Under the pieces are notes generated by a model. The model was not told the DNA's origin and made no database searches. It saw nothing but the letters and a program-made list of their open reading frames with translations. Position numbers and translations under genes: made by a program. From Paucibacter sp. KBW04 (GTDB lineage Bacteria; Pseudomonadota; Gammaproteobacteria; Burkholderiales; Burkholderiaceae_C): DNA of 64,000 nucleotides. Positions 27,882 through 37,117 of this stretch are shown piece after piece. Position 1 is the stretch's first letter; every line of letters starts with the position of its first letter. Location: assembly GCF_003852425.1 (NCBI RefSeq), contig NZ_QAJN01000010.1:310724-374723 (forward strand), read 5' to 3'.

Positions 27882-29051
27882 TCACTTCTTCTTGCTTTGC
27901 AAAGTTTGGAACAAGCCCAAGACCCGGCCCGCATGCTGCACCCAGGTCAGCTGCTTGGCGGCGATCACGCCAGCCGCGGCCGCCGCCACCCGCTCACGCA
28001 GGGCCGCGTCTTCACACAGCCGATCTAGGGCCTTCTCGATGCCTTGGGCATCCAGCGGGTCGTAGAGCACAGCGTCCACACCGGCCGTCAAGATCTCGTG
28101 GTGATTGGGTTGATCGGGTGCCACGATGGCCTTGCCCAGGGCCAGGTACTCGAACAGGCACAGGGGCGAGGCATAGGGCACCAGGGCGGTTTGCAGGGCG
28201 ATATCAAAAGCCATGGACAGGGCCGGCACCTGCTCGCGCGGCACGGCGCCGGTAAAGCTCAGGCGATCGGCCACACCCAGCTGTCGGGCACAGGCCTCGA
28301 TCTCGGCGCGCGCCGGGCCGTCACCGATCACCATCAGATGCACGGGATAGCGCGGCGCCTGCTTGGCCACCCAGGCCATGATGCGATCCAGCCGGTCCCA
28401 CTCGCGCACAAAACCGGTGAAGCCCACGACCAACTTGCCTTGCAGGCCTTGGCCGGCCTTGGCCTGCTCCACACTGGGTAGATGCTGGTAATGCGCCAGA
28501 TTGATGGCATTGGGAATGACGTGGATGCGGGCCGGATCCAAGCCTTTGCCGACCATATAGTCGGCCAGCACCTGGGTCACAGGCAAGAGCAGATCGGCCT
28601 GTTTCCAAACATAGAGCTCGGCCCAGTCGGCCAAGCGTGGCCAGGACAGACCGCCGTACTCACGCCGCTCCACCGCCATCGGTGCGTTATCTTCCAAAAT
28701 CAGCGGCAGCTTGAAGCGCTTTTTGGCCCAGATGCCGGCCAGCAGATAGAGGTTGTAGCGCTCGTAAATGCCTGCCGGCCGGTGCTGGCGGATGGCCGCA
28801 CTCAAACGGCGGTAGGCAACCCAGGAATAAGCCAGCTCGGCCAATTCGTAGAGCTGACGCGGCAGCAAGGCCTTGAGTCGCCCCACCCATCCGGGGCTGC
28901 CGCCACCGGCCTCAGAAGGGCTGTCAGACCCAACCGAGGGCGCGCATTCGATCACCTCGGTGCCCAGGGCACGCAGACCCAGAATCATCTCGGTGATATG
29001 GGTGGACTGACCGTCTTTGGAGGCCGTGCGGTGATGGTAAAGAATCTTCAT
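27882..29051 (-). CDS. Glycosyltransferase, GT4-like
   Basis: 389 aa from the ATG at 29051 (MKILYHHRTASKDG), 7 nt after the amidotransferase stop; a 9-residue extension in frame is not supported. GT-B fold with GIYERYNLYLLAGIWAKK in the acceptor domain, VIPNAINLAHYQH, and donor-site LFEYLALGKAIVAPDQPNH. One of four glycosyltransferases in the core unit, implying a repeat unit with several different linkages when the plus-strand and 22.5-kb enzymes are added. Confidence 0.85.
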   Translation of the reverse strand: MKILYHHRTASKDGQSTHITEMILGLRALGTEVIECAPSVGSDSPSEAGGGSPGWVGRLKALLPRQLYELAELAYSWVAYRRLSAAIRQHRPAGIYERYNLYLLAGIWAKKRFKLPLILEDNAPMAVERREYGGLSWPRLADWAELYVWKQADLLLPVTQVLADYMVGKGLDPARIHVIPNAINLAHYQHLPSVEQAKAGQGLQGKLVVGFTGFVREWDRLDRIMAWVAKQAPRYPVHLMVIGDGPARAEIEACARQLGVADRLSFTGAVPREQVPALSMAFDIALQTALVPYASPLCLFEYLALGKAIVAPDQPNHHEILTAGVDAVLYDPLDAQGIEKALDRLCEDAALRERVAAAAAGVIAAKQLTWVQHAGRVLGLFQTLQSKKK

Positions 29052-29058
29052 CCTGCGT

Positions 29059-31008
29059 TCAGACCCCGGCCATCTCATTCACCGGCGCGGCCTTGGGCAG
29101 GCCGCTGGCGGCGCTGCCGTCCATCACATTGCGCAGGAAGGCGTCATACATCAGCAAGCTCCACAAAGGCGTGCTGTGGTCGCGCGAGCCGCCCTCATGC
29201 TGCTCGACCATCTGCGCAATCGCGGCTTGATCGAACATGCCGGACTCGGCCAAGGGCCCAGCCAACAAGGCCTCGCGCACCCGCTGACGCAAGGGCCCAC
29301 GGAACCAGCGCGCCAGCGGCACAGCAAAACCCATCTTGGGCCGGTACATGATGTCGTTCGGCAGATAAGGCTCCATCGCCTTCTTCAACAGGAATTTGCT
29401 TTCGCCATTGCGGATCTTCAGTGAGGAAGGCAAGGTGCCCAGCCATTCGACGATCTCGTGATCCATCAGGGGTTCACGCACCTCCAGGGAATGGGCCATG
29501 CTGGCGCGGTCCACCTTGGTGTTGATATCGCCGACCAGATAGGTCTGGGTGTCGATGTACTGGATCAGGGCCAGCGGATCCTCCGTGCCGGCATTGGCGG
29601 CGTGGCGGGTGAAGACCTCGCGGGCGGTGTAGCCGCCCAGCTCGGCCTTGAAGGACTTGCTGTAGAGCTTTGATCGGTCCGCATCGCGCAGCAAACTCAT
29701 GCTGTGGAAATAGGCCTGAACCGAGTCGCGGGCCAGGGCCTCAAACGTGGTCTTGGCGCGGAACACGCGCGGCGCCCAATCGGCCTTGGGATAAAGCTGG
29801 CCCAAGGTTCCGAACAAAGGCCGCCGCAAGCCTAATGGCAGGGCCGAGCGCATGCGCTCTTCCATCAGATGCAGCTTGTAACGGCGATAGCCGCCAAAGG
29901 TTTCGTCGCCGCCGTCACCCGACAAGGCCACGGTCACATGTTTGCGTGCCAGCTGGCAGACCCGGTAGGTGGGGATGGCCGAGCTGTCGGCATAAGGCTC
30001 GTCGTAAAGCCGCGCCAGGGTGTCGATCAGATCGAAGTCATCGCTCTGCACCGTCTCGACGCGGTGGTTGGTGTGATATCGATCAGCCACCGTCTGCGCG
30101 AAGGCGGCTTCGTTAAAGGCCGGGTCTTCAAAGGCGATGGAGCAGGTGTTGACCGGGCCCTTGGACTGCTGGGCCATCATGGCCACGACGGCGCTGGAGT
30201 CCACCCCGCCGGAGAGAAAAGCTCCCAGCGGCACCTCGGCAATCATGCGCAGGCGGATGGACTCTTGCAGGCGGCGGGTCAGCTCTTCGCAGGCCTCGGC
30301 GTCACCGATTTTGGCGTCCAGCGAGAAGCGCACATCCCAGAAGCGGCGCGGCTCGCCGACCGGCTCACCGCGTCGAATGAGCAAGGTATGGGCCGGCGGC
30401 AGCTTTTTGGCCTGTTTGAAAATGGTGCGCGGCTCGGCCACATAGCCCAGGGCGAAATACTCTTCCACCGCCAGCGGGTCGATGTCGCGGCGCAGGCCGC
30501 CGTGGGCCACCAGGGACTTCAGCTCGGAGCCGAAGAGCAGCGTGCCGTCGTCCAGCAAGGCGTAGTAAAAGGGCTTGACGCCCAGGCGGTCGCGCGCCAT
30601 GAAGAGCGTCTGCTTGTTGCGGTCCCACAGGGCGAAGGCGAACATGCCGCGAAAGCGCTGCACGCAATCCACACCCCAGGATTCCCAGGCGTGCACGATG
30701 ACCTCGGTATCGCTCTTGGTCTTGAAGACATGGCCCAAGGCTTGCAGCTCGGGGATCAGGGACTGGTAGTTGTAGATCTCGCCGTTGAAGACCACCACCA
30801 CCGACTCGTCCTCATTGAACAAGGGTTGCTGGCCGGTGGCGATGTCGATGATGGACAGGCGACGGTGGCCAAAGCCCAGACCGGGCTCCAGATGCAAGCT
30901 GCCTTCGTCGGGGCCACGGTGATGCTGCGAATCGTTCATGCGCTGCAAAACCGCCGCGCTCATATCACGCTTGCCGCGGGTGTCAAAAAAGCCGGTGATG
31001 CCGCACAT
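29059..31008 (-). CDS. Amidotransferase 1 (asparagine synthase type), exosortase A system-associated
   Basis: 649 aa from the ATG giving MCGITGFFD, so that Cys2 becomes the N-terminal nucleophile of the glutaminase domain; the 10-codon upstream extension is rejected for that reason. Other features are HHRGPDEG, FNGEIYNYQ, RFRGMFAFALWD, MARDRLGVKPFYY, the synthetase PP-loop AFLSGGVDSSAVVAMM and ALSGDGGDETFGGYRRY. Both half-reactions look functional. It likely transfers glutamine nitrogen to a carboxyl of a sugar acid in the polymer precursor; family members are restricted to exosortase A loci. Confidence 0.92.
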   Translation of the reverse strand: MCGITGFFDTRGKRDMSAAVLQRMNDSQHHRGPDEGSLHLEPGLGFGHRRLSIIDIATGQQPLFNEDESVVVVFNGEIYNYQSLIPELQALGHVFKTKSDTEVIVHAWESWGVDCVQRFRGMFAFALWDRNKQTLFMARDRLGVKPFYYALLDDGTLLFGSELKSLVAHGGLRRDIDPLAVEEYFALGYVAEPRTIFKQAKKLPPAHTLLIRRGEPVGEPRRFWDVRFSLDAKIGDAEACEELTRRLQESIRLRMIAEVPLGAFLSGGVDSSAVVAMMAQQSKGPVNTCSIAFEDPAFNEAAFAQTVADRYHTNHRVETVQSDDFDLIDTLARLYDEPYADSSAIPTYRVCQLARKHVTVALSGDGGDETFGGYRRYKLHLMEERMRSALPLGLRRPLFGTLGQLYPKADWAPRVFRAKTTFEALARDSVQAYFHSMSLLRDADRSKLYSKSFKAELGGYTAREVFTRHAANAGTEDPLALIQYIDTQTYLVGDINTKVDRASMAHSLEVREPLMDHEIVEWLGTLPSSLKIRNGESKFLLKKAMEPYLPNDIMYRPKMGFAVPLARWFRGPLRQRVREALLAGPLAESGMFDQAAIAQMVEQHEGGSRDHSTPLWSLLMYDAFLRNVMDGSAASGLPKAAPVNEMAGV

Positions 31009-31034
31009 AGTCTGCTTCGCTTGCGAAATGAATT

Positions 31035-32222
31035 TCAAACATCAAAGGTCTTTGCACCGGCCACGCCCTGCTGCTGACACAGCTGGTCGTACACCGAGGC
31101 ATAGGTCTTCATCATGGCCTTCATGCTGAAGTGCTCCAGCACCCGCGCCCGGCCCGCCTGCCCCAGGGTCTGGGCCCGGGCCGGGTCCAAGGCCAGGGCT
31201 TGCAAGGCGGCCGCCATGCCTTGCTCTTGCGCGGGCGGCACCAGCAGGCCGGTCTGGCCTTCCAGCACCAGGTCTGCGCTGCCTCCCACCCGCGTCGCCA
31301 CCACAGGCAGGCCGCAGGCCATGGCCTCAAGAATCGTATTCGATATGCCCTCGGCCAGGGAGGGCAAGGCAAAGCAATGCAGGCCGCGCATCACGGCGGG
31401 CACATCGCTGCGTTCGCCCGGTAACCAGGCTAGGTCGTCCACGCCTGCCTCATCAAGCAGGGCCTGAGCCTGGGCGCGCAAAGGCCCCTCACCCACCATG
31501 ACCAGGCGCAGGCGCTCGCGCTGCTCAGGTCTTTGCTGCAAGACCTGCACAAAGGCGCGGGCCAACATCAGCTGATCCTTCACCGGCGCCATGCGGCCCA
31601 CGGTGCCCACCAGCCAATGCCGGCCGGGCTCAAACGGGCAGCCAGGAATAGGCTGGGGGCCAGCCGCTGCCGGGGCAAAGCGCTCGGTATCCACGCCGTT
31701 ATAGGCCTGGGTGATGCGAGCCGGCTCCACATGGATGGCGCGCTGCAGATAGTCCGCCAGATCGCGAGACAAGGCGATATAGCGCTGCACCAGCGGGCGG
31801 TAAAAGCGCCGCACCCTTTGATGGCTGATATTGCTGCCGTCCAGATCGCTCACATCACGCCCATGCTCGCCATGCACGCGCACCGGCACCCCGGCGGCCC
31901 AGGCCGGCAGCTGTACCTCGAGCGCGGCCAGATTGCGGCTGTGCACGATGGTAGGCCGCAGGCGGCGGAACAGGCGGAAGAGCTGGGGGAAAAGCCAGAA
32001 ACCATGACCCGGCTTTTTGTGCAGGGAGATGAACTCCACATCCGAGCGATGGATGCGTCGCTTGAAGTCGGTCACCTCGGTCAGGGCCAGCACGGCATGG
32101 CGGTAGGCATGGGCCGGCATATGGTTGATCAGATTGACCACGCCGTTCTCCAGGCCGCCGGTGTCAAAGCGATACATCACATGCAGCACCAAGGGGCGCG
32201 TGTCCTTTGCAGGCGGGCTCAT
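31035..32222 (-). CDS. PEP-CTERM/XrtA system glycosyltransferase (TIGR03088-type)
   Basis: 395 aa. LVLHVMYRFDTGGLENGVVNLINHMP is the family signature, with HSRNLAALEVQLPAWAAG, RVHGEHGRDVSDLDG, TVGRMAPVKDQLMLA and FALPSLAEGISNTILEAMACG downstream. It is a retaining GT-B enzyme encoded directly after xrtA with a 4-nt ATGA overlap, as in other XrtA loci. Cytoplasmic. Confidence 0.9.
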   Translation of the reverse strand: MSPPAKDTRPLVLHVMYRFDTGGLENGVVNLINHMPAHAYRHAVLALTEVTDFKRRIHRSDVEFISLHKKPGHGFWLFPQLFRLFRRLRPTIVHSRNLAALEVQLPAWAAGVPVRVHGEHGRDVSDLDGSNISHQRVRRFYRPLVQRYIALSRDLADYLQRAIHVEPARITQAYNGVDTERFAPAAAGPQPIPGCPFEPGRHWLVGTVGRMAPVKDQLMLARAFVQVLQQRPEQRERLRLVMVGEGPLRAQAQALLDEAGVDDLAWLPGERSDVPAVMRGLHCFALPSLAEGISNTILEAMACGLPVVATRVGGSADLVLEGQTGLLVPPAQEQGMAAALQALALDPARAQTLGQAGRARVLEHFSMKAMMKTYASVYDQLCQQQGVAGAKTFDV

Positions 32223-33832
32223 CGCGCCCCCTGGGCCAGGCCCGCATCGCGCTCGGCCCGCAAGCTGGCCTCGATCTGCGCCCAGTTGTCCTGCACAAAA
32301 CGCTGCAGCAAGGCGTCGTCCTTGCCGGCCTGCGCCTTGTTGGCATACAGAATGATCACGGCCGCATCATCGCCCTGGCCCAGCAAGCGGTAGACGGCCC
32401 CGTACAGCTTGGCCTGCCAGTCCTGGCTCAGCACCCGGCCGTTGACCCAGTAAAGCTGCCAGACCCGCAAACGGGACTGCAGATCGGCCTCGCTCGATCC
32501 ATGGCCCAGAGCGCTGCCGCGCAGCTCGGCCGTGCGCAGAGGCAGCACGGCTGCGTTGACCGGCAACTCCTGGCGGCCACTGGCGACCTGGGCCCAGTCA
32601 TGATCCTTTGAGCGCACCAGCACATTGTTGGAGCTGATCAGCTTGCTCTCAAAACCCTGATGGCGGTAGTAGCCCAGATAGAGCCCGACCTCGGCGCCAT
32701 CGCCACGGGCATAGCTGGCCTGCAAATCGGCAGCCGGCTGCTCAAAGGCCGGTTTGAATTGAGGCAACGCCTCAGCGCGCAACTGCCAGTCTGGGCCGAC
32801 CAGCTTCGCTGCGCTGAGTTGTGGCGGCAGCGTCGTGGCACTGTGCTCCAAACGGGCCACCATCAGCTGCGGCAAGGCCAAAAGGCCAAGTAAAAGCAAG
32901 GCACTGACCCAGGGCAGCCAGGCAGGCAGGGGCTTGGCTTGCTGGGGCGAGGCACCGTCTTTCAGTACCGCTGCAGCCGGTTGAGGATCGGGCTCGGACC
33001 AACGCGAGCCAATCATGAACATGGCGAACATCACGATGCCGAAAAAAGCCCAGCCATAGATCAGATGATCGGCCCCCGCGGCCAGCTTATTGCCCGAGAG
33101 ATGGCCCAGCATCACGATCAGATAGGCCCGCATCCAATTGGCGGCCAGAGGCAGGACGGCGGCCACGACGACGAAGATCCAGCGCCGTTTGAGCGAGCGG
33201 TAGTTCAGGTAGGCAAACAAGGTGCCCACCATCACCGAGGCCATCAGATAGCGGATGCCGCTGCAGGCCTCCACCACCGACCAACTGCCCGAGGGGATGA
33301 CAAACTGCAAACCCTCGCGGAACACCGGCACGCCCGTTAGGCGCAGGGCGGCAACGGTGAAGTCCGCCGTCCACTCCATCAGCTGGGGCATGATGAATTC
33401 GCCGAAGGGCACGGCGAAGAACAGAAAGCCCAGCGGAAAAGCCAGGCTACGCGCCACCGCCCAGCCCAAGGTCACCGGCACGACCAAGATCAGCATGGCG
33501 GTGAAGGCAAACTGGGTGGCGGCATTGACGGCGGCCAACTCACCCAACAACCAGAGCAAGCCCACCAAGGCCAGGGGGAGCAAGGCGCTCAAAGCAGGCC
33601 GTGGCTCAAGCCCGGCCAAGACCGCACGCTGCCGCCAGATCAGCCATAGCGAGAGCGGCGGCACGACAAAGGCATGGGCAAAGGTTTCGGAGCGATTCCA
33701 GATCTCCACCATGGCCAGGCCCGTGCCGCGGAACAGCAGGAGCACGCCCATCAAGGCCAGGACAAAGCCCGGCAAGGCCTGGCGCCAAGCAGCTGACAAG
33801 CTCGGGGGCGCGGGTTGCAGCGCTGCGCTCAT
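32219..33832 (-). CDS. xrtA: Exosortase A with C-terminal EpsI domain
   Basis: 537 aa. Residues 20-275 form the polytopic exosortase (about 8 membrane helices). They contain the catalytic Cys190 in VVEACSGIRYLMA, Arg235 in ANWMRAYLIVMLGH and His256 in GADHLIYGWAFFG, the Cys-Arg-His set of the family. Residues from about 300 to the end are an EpsI domain in the periplasm after one more helix, with GYYRHQGFESKLISSNN and QLYWVNGRVLS. The enzyme cuts the PEP-CTERM tripartite tail in the inner membrane, probably transferring the protein to another molecule. The visible substrate is the protein encoded at 45127. Overlaps on both sides show translational coupling. Confidence 0.95.
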   Translation of the reverse strand: MSAALQPAPPSLSAAWRQALPGFVLALMGVLLLFRGTGLAMVEIWNRSETFAHAFVVPPLSLWLIWRQRAVLAGLEPRPALSALLPLALVGLLWLLGELAAVNAATQFAFTAMLILVVPVTLGWAVARSLAFPLGFLFFAVPFGEFIMPQLMEWTADFTVAALRLTGVPVFREGLQFVIPSGSWSVVEACSGIRYLMASVMVGTLFAYLNYRSLKRRWIFVVVAAVLPLAANWMRAYLIVMLGHLSGNKLAAGADHLIYGWAFFGIVMFAMFMIGSRWSEPDPQPAAAVLKDGASPQQAKPLPAWLPWVSALLLLGLLALPQLMVARLEHSATTLPPQLSAAKLVGPDWQLRAEALPQFKPAFEQPAADLQASYARGDGAEVGLYLGYYRHQGFESKLISSNNVLVRSKDHDWAQVASGRQELPVNAAVLPLRTAELRGSALGHGSSEADLQSRLRVWQLYWVNGRVLSQDWQAKLYGAVYRLLGQGDDAAVIILYANKAQAGKDDALLQRFVQDNWAQIEASLRAERDAGLAQGAR

Positions 33833-35052
33833 GCCGCCACCTGTTCTTGCTGCGGGATCAAACGGGCCAGATGTCTATCAATGCCGGAGAGGTGGGCCTC
33901 CCAGCTATAGCTGGCCAGCACACGGGCGCGGCCTGCAGCGCCGATGCGAGCCGCCTTGGCTGAGTCCTGCAACAAGTCGTCAAGCTGACGCACATAGTCC
34001 TCAACTTCGACGGCCGCCAACAGCTCCTGCCCCTCGGTCGCCGCAATGGCTTGCACGCAGCTGCCTGCGGCGACCACCGGCCGGCCCATGGCCATGGCTT
34101 CCAGAATCTTGTTTTGAATGCCACGCGCCAAACGCAGGGGCGCCACCACGGCGCCCGCATGCTGCAGATAGGGCCGCACATCGGGCACGGTGCCGGTGAC
34201 GCTGACCGCCGCACCCGCCAAGGCTTGCACGGCGGGCGTGGGGCTACGGCCGACGATGTGGAAGTGCAGCGTCGGCCAGCGCTCGCGCAGGCGGGGCAAG
34301 ACCTCGGCCACAAACCAGATCACCGCGTCGGCATTGGGCCAATAGTCCATGGCGCCGGTGAAGACCAGGGGGATCTGGCCTTCGGCGAAAGGGCTAAGGC
34401 AGTCTGCGCGCGGGCTGAAGAACTCGGCATCGACGCCATTGCACAGGGGCTCGACGGTCGCCTGCATGCCGGGTGTGAGATCGCGGAAGAGCTGCACTTC
34501 CTTGTCGGTGACGAAGAAGGAACAGGCCGCGCGCTCGGCGCTGCGGCGCTCAAAAGCCAGCAACTCCCGCCCTTCCCGGCCATAGAGCCAGGACATGGGC
34601 CAGGCATGGGCGCGGCCGTAGTCGGTCCATTTGGCGGAGTCCACATCGACGAAATCGACCAGCATGGGCAGATGACGCAAGCTTTCGGCGTACTGGGCCA
34701 TGGGCGAGGAAAACACGATCACCGCATCGATCTTCTGCGTGGCCACCAATTGGGCAATCCAGGCGCTGAGGCCCGCGTCGCGGTAAAAAGGCAGGCTCAA
34801 AGCCTCGCCGCTGATCAAACCGCGCAAAGACTTGAGCTTGGCCAGACGCGGGTTCAGCGCGCTGGCATGGACCTCGGCGCACAGGCCGCGCAACTTGTCC
34901 AGGTATTGCCAATCCTGCTCGTCGTCGACAAAAGTGCCGAGGAAGACGCGATGCTGGGCCGCCAGATGCTTGAGCAGATGAAAGGAGCGCACCTTATCGC
35001 CCTTGTTGGGCGGGTAAGGCAGGCGGTGCACCAGGTAAAGGATATTGGCCAT
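33829..35052 (-). CDS. PEP-CTERM/XrtA system glycosyltransferase (TIGR03087-type)
   Basis: 407 aa. The N-terminus ILYLVHRLPYPPNKGDKVRSFHLLKHLA is diagnostic of this exosortase-locus family. It continues with VDSAKWTDYGRAHAWPM and GAMDYWPNADAVIWF, and the donor region HAGAVVAPLRLARGIQNKILEAMAMG. It lies 18 nt after the FemAB gene and overlaps xrtA by 4 nt. Role: a sugar transfer during repeat-unit assembly. Confidence 0.91.
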   Translation of the reverse strand: MANILYLVHRLPYPPNKGDKVRSFHLLKHLAAQHRVFLGTFVDDEQDWQYLDKLRGLCAEVHASALNPRLAKLKSLRGLISGEALSLPFYRDAGLSAWIAQLVATQKIDAVIVFSSPMAQYAESLRHLPMLVDFVDVDSAKWTDYGRAHAWPMSWLYGREGRELLAFERRSAERAACSFFVTDKEVQLFRDLTPGMQATVEPLCNGVDAEFFSPRADCLSPFAEGQIPLVFTGAMDYWPNADAVIWFVAEVLPRLRERWPTLHFHIVGRSPTPAVQALAGAAVSVTGTVPDVRPYLQHAGAVVAPLRLARGIQNKILEAMAMGRPVVAAGSCVQAIAATEGQELLAAVEVEDYVRQLDDLLQDSAKAARIGAAGRARVLASYSWEAHLSGIDRHLARLIPQQEQVAA

Positions 35053-35070
35053 GAAAGGTGCGCGCTCCGT

Positions 35071-36117
35071 TCAGGCGAGATTGCGCACGATGTGCGGCCC
35101 CAGCCAATTCACAAAACCCAGGGGCAGACGGCGCCAGGTCTTGATCAGCAGCTGGTATTTGGCGTTAGACGGGTTGTTTTGCGGCACGGCGTCGCGCTTG
35201 TACAAGCAATACTCGTAGTGCAGCGGCGTGGGCTCGAAACCCCAGTTCTTCTTGAAGGCATAGGAGCCCGTGCCCTGTTTGGAGCGGCCGTAGTCAAACA
35301 CCTTCAGCCCCCGCGCGCAGGCACGGCGCATCAGCTCCCAGTACTTGAAGTCGTTGGCGGCGAGATCGCGGGCCGACTCGTCGTCCCCGGCGTAATAGGG
35401 CAGCACCTCGTCGCGGAAGTAAAAGCTCAGCACCGAACTCAGCGCCCTGCCCTGGGCATCGCTGACGGTCAGCACCTCGGCATCGGCGCCGAACTCATCC
35501 AGCAGGGCCGCGAAATAGCGCTTGGGCATGGCGGGCGTGCCGTGGCGATGGACGTTGTCGGCGTAGAGCGCGAAGAAACGGTCGACATTGCCGTCCAACT
35601 GACTGCTCAGACCGTTCTTGATGCCTTTGCGCACCATGGCTCTTTGCTTACGCGGTATGGCCAGCATATTGGCCTCCTCTTCCGCCAGGATTTCCTTGCG
35701 GAAGGTGACGTAGAGATCCTGCTTGGGCCAGTCGGCGTGGCGGGGAGCCAGATTGCGAAACTCGAGATGTTCAACATCCTGGCGGTGGGCAATGGCCTGC
35801 GCCTCCTGCTCCAAGGCCAGGGCGGCATCCTCATCGCTGGCCGCCACGCCGCCGTAAACCGCAAAGGGCAAGGCGACCAGGGAATGGCCGAACAAGCGGC
35901 TCTTCACCTCGCCCAGGGGCAGCACCCCGACGATCTCACCCGCGCGTTCGGCATAAAGAAAAAAGGCTTGGTGACGGAACACCTCTTCGACCATGCGCAA
36001 CCAACCCGCGCGATGGAAGAAAGTGGCTTGGGGACAGGCCAACACGAAGGCATCCCAGCGCTGCGCGGTGGCACGGTCGCCGGCCTTCAGGCGGTGGATC
36101 TGAAGCGCATGACTCAT
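35071..36117 (-). CDS. FemAB-family XrtA/PEP-CTERM system protein
   Basis: 348 aa, a double-GNAT FemAB-like fold. PFAVYGGVAASDEDAALAL, FRKEILAEEEANMLAIPRKQRAMVRKG and YYAGDDESARDLAANDFKYW are the usual conserved blocks. FemAB enzymes transfer amino acids from aminoacyl-tRNA; in exosortase loci they are proposed to decorate the polysaccharide with amino-acyl groups, but this is unproven. It starts at an ATGA overlap with the deacetylase stop. Confidence 0.9.
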   Translation of the reverse strand: MSHALQIHRLKAGDRATAQRWDAFVLACPQATFFHRAGWLRMVEEVFRHQAFFLYAERAGEIVGVLPLGEVKSRLFGHSLVALPFAVYGGVAASDEDAALALEQEAQAIAHRQDVEHLEFRNLAPRHADWPKQDLYVTFRKEILAEEEANMLAIPRKQRAMVRKGIKNGLSSQLDGNVDRFFALYADNVHRHGTPAMPKRYFAALLDEFGADAEVLTVSDAQGRALSSVLSFYFRDEVLPYYAGDDESARDLAANDFKYWELMRRACARGLKVFDYGRSKQGTGSYAFKKNWGFEPTPLHYEYCLYKRDAVPQNNPSNAKYQLLIKTWRRLPLGFVNWLGPHIVRNLA

Positions 36118-36995
36118 GCGGCGCGGGCCTTTTGCTCGGCGGCAAGCTGGGGCAGGAAAATCTCGTCCATGCGGCCCCAGGAGAAGTCGCTCAACAACTG
36201 CGCGATGCGGTCGTGGGTGCGTGGAATATTGACGTAATGGCGGAAGCGGGTCTTGGCATCAATGCCTGCGATGCGCGGCTGCTCGGCATCGATCTCCCAG
36301 GGGTGGAAGTAGAAGACGGCGGACTGCTGATCCTGGGCGTTGACCTGGCGAATCATCCAGCGCGACAAGGCATAGGGCAGCAGGCGGAAATAGCCGCCGC
36401 CGCTGGAAGGAAAGTTCTTGTTCATCACCCGCAGCGTGGTGACGGGCACTTCCAGCAGGCCCTCACGCACCGGGTAAGCAAAGCGCGGCGAGTCGGGCAT
36501 GCCGTAGTGGTCGTGCTGAATGGGGTAGACGCTGGAGCTGTAGCGATAGCCCTGCTCCAGCAACACATCAAAAGCCCAGAGATTGTTCTCGCCGATGGAA
36601 AAGCTCGGCGCGCGATAGCCCAAGACGGCTTGGCCGCCCAGGTCTTCCAGCAGCTTCTTGGCCCGGCCGATGTCCTCGGCAAAAGCGCCGGGTGTCAGAT
36701 CGCTGACCCGCTCATGGCCCCAACCATGGCTGGCCAACTCATGGCCTTGCTCGACGATGGCCCGCAGCATCTGCGGGTAACGCTGGGCGATCCAGCCCAA
36801 GGTGAAGAAGGTGGCTTTGCATTGCTTGGCGGCCAGCAAGGCCAGAATGCGCTCAATATTGCGCTCAACCCGACACTCGCGGCCGTCCCAATCACTGCGG
36901 GCGATATAGGGCGCAAAGGCCGAGACCTGGAAGTAGTCTTCCACATCGATGGTCATGGCATTGCGTATCACCAGGGGGCGGGTCGCCATCAGCAT
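36114..36995 (-). CDS. XrtA system polysaccharide deacetylase
   Basis: 293 aa from the ATG at 36995, which has GAGG about 5 nt upstream; a second ATG lies two codons later at 36989. A TTG at 37121 overlapping the upstream stop would add 42 residues that are unlike the family. Features are AMTIDVEDYFQVSAF (metal/catalytic Asp), ELASHGWGHERVSD (His pair), GYRAPSFSIG and VFYFHPWEID. CE4 enzyme, probably de-N-acetylating the glycan. The 122-bp gap before it is the longest inside the core unit after the chain-length determinant and could hold an internal promoter, but I see no good match. Confidence 0.9.
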   Translation of the reverse strand: MLMATRPLVIRNAMTIDVEDYFQVSAFAPYIARSDWDGRECRVERNIERILALLAAKQCKATFFTLGWIAQRYPQMLRAIVEQGHELASHGWGHERVSDLTPGAFAEDIGRAKKLLEDLGGQAVLGYRAPSFSIGENNLWAFDVLLEQGYRYSSSVYPIQHDHYGMPDSPRFAYPVREGLLEVPVTTLRVMNKNFPSSGGGYFRLLPYALSRWMIRQVNAQDQQSAVFYFHPWEIDAEQPRIAGIDAKTRFRHYVNIPRTHDRIAQLLSDFSWGRMDEIFLPQLAAEQKARAA

Positions 36996-37117
36996 AGAGC
37001 CCTCGTCTTCATAGCGCAGTGAATTCCTATTCTTGCGGCCCCAGGATTGGCGCCTGCGGCCTTGTGAGGGGTGGATCGGGTACGCAGCCTGGGCCGGTCG
37101 CGCCACCCTGCCCACTC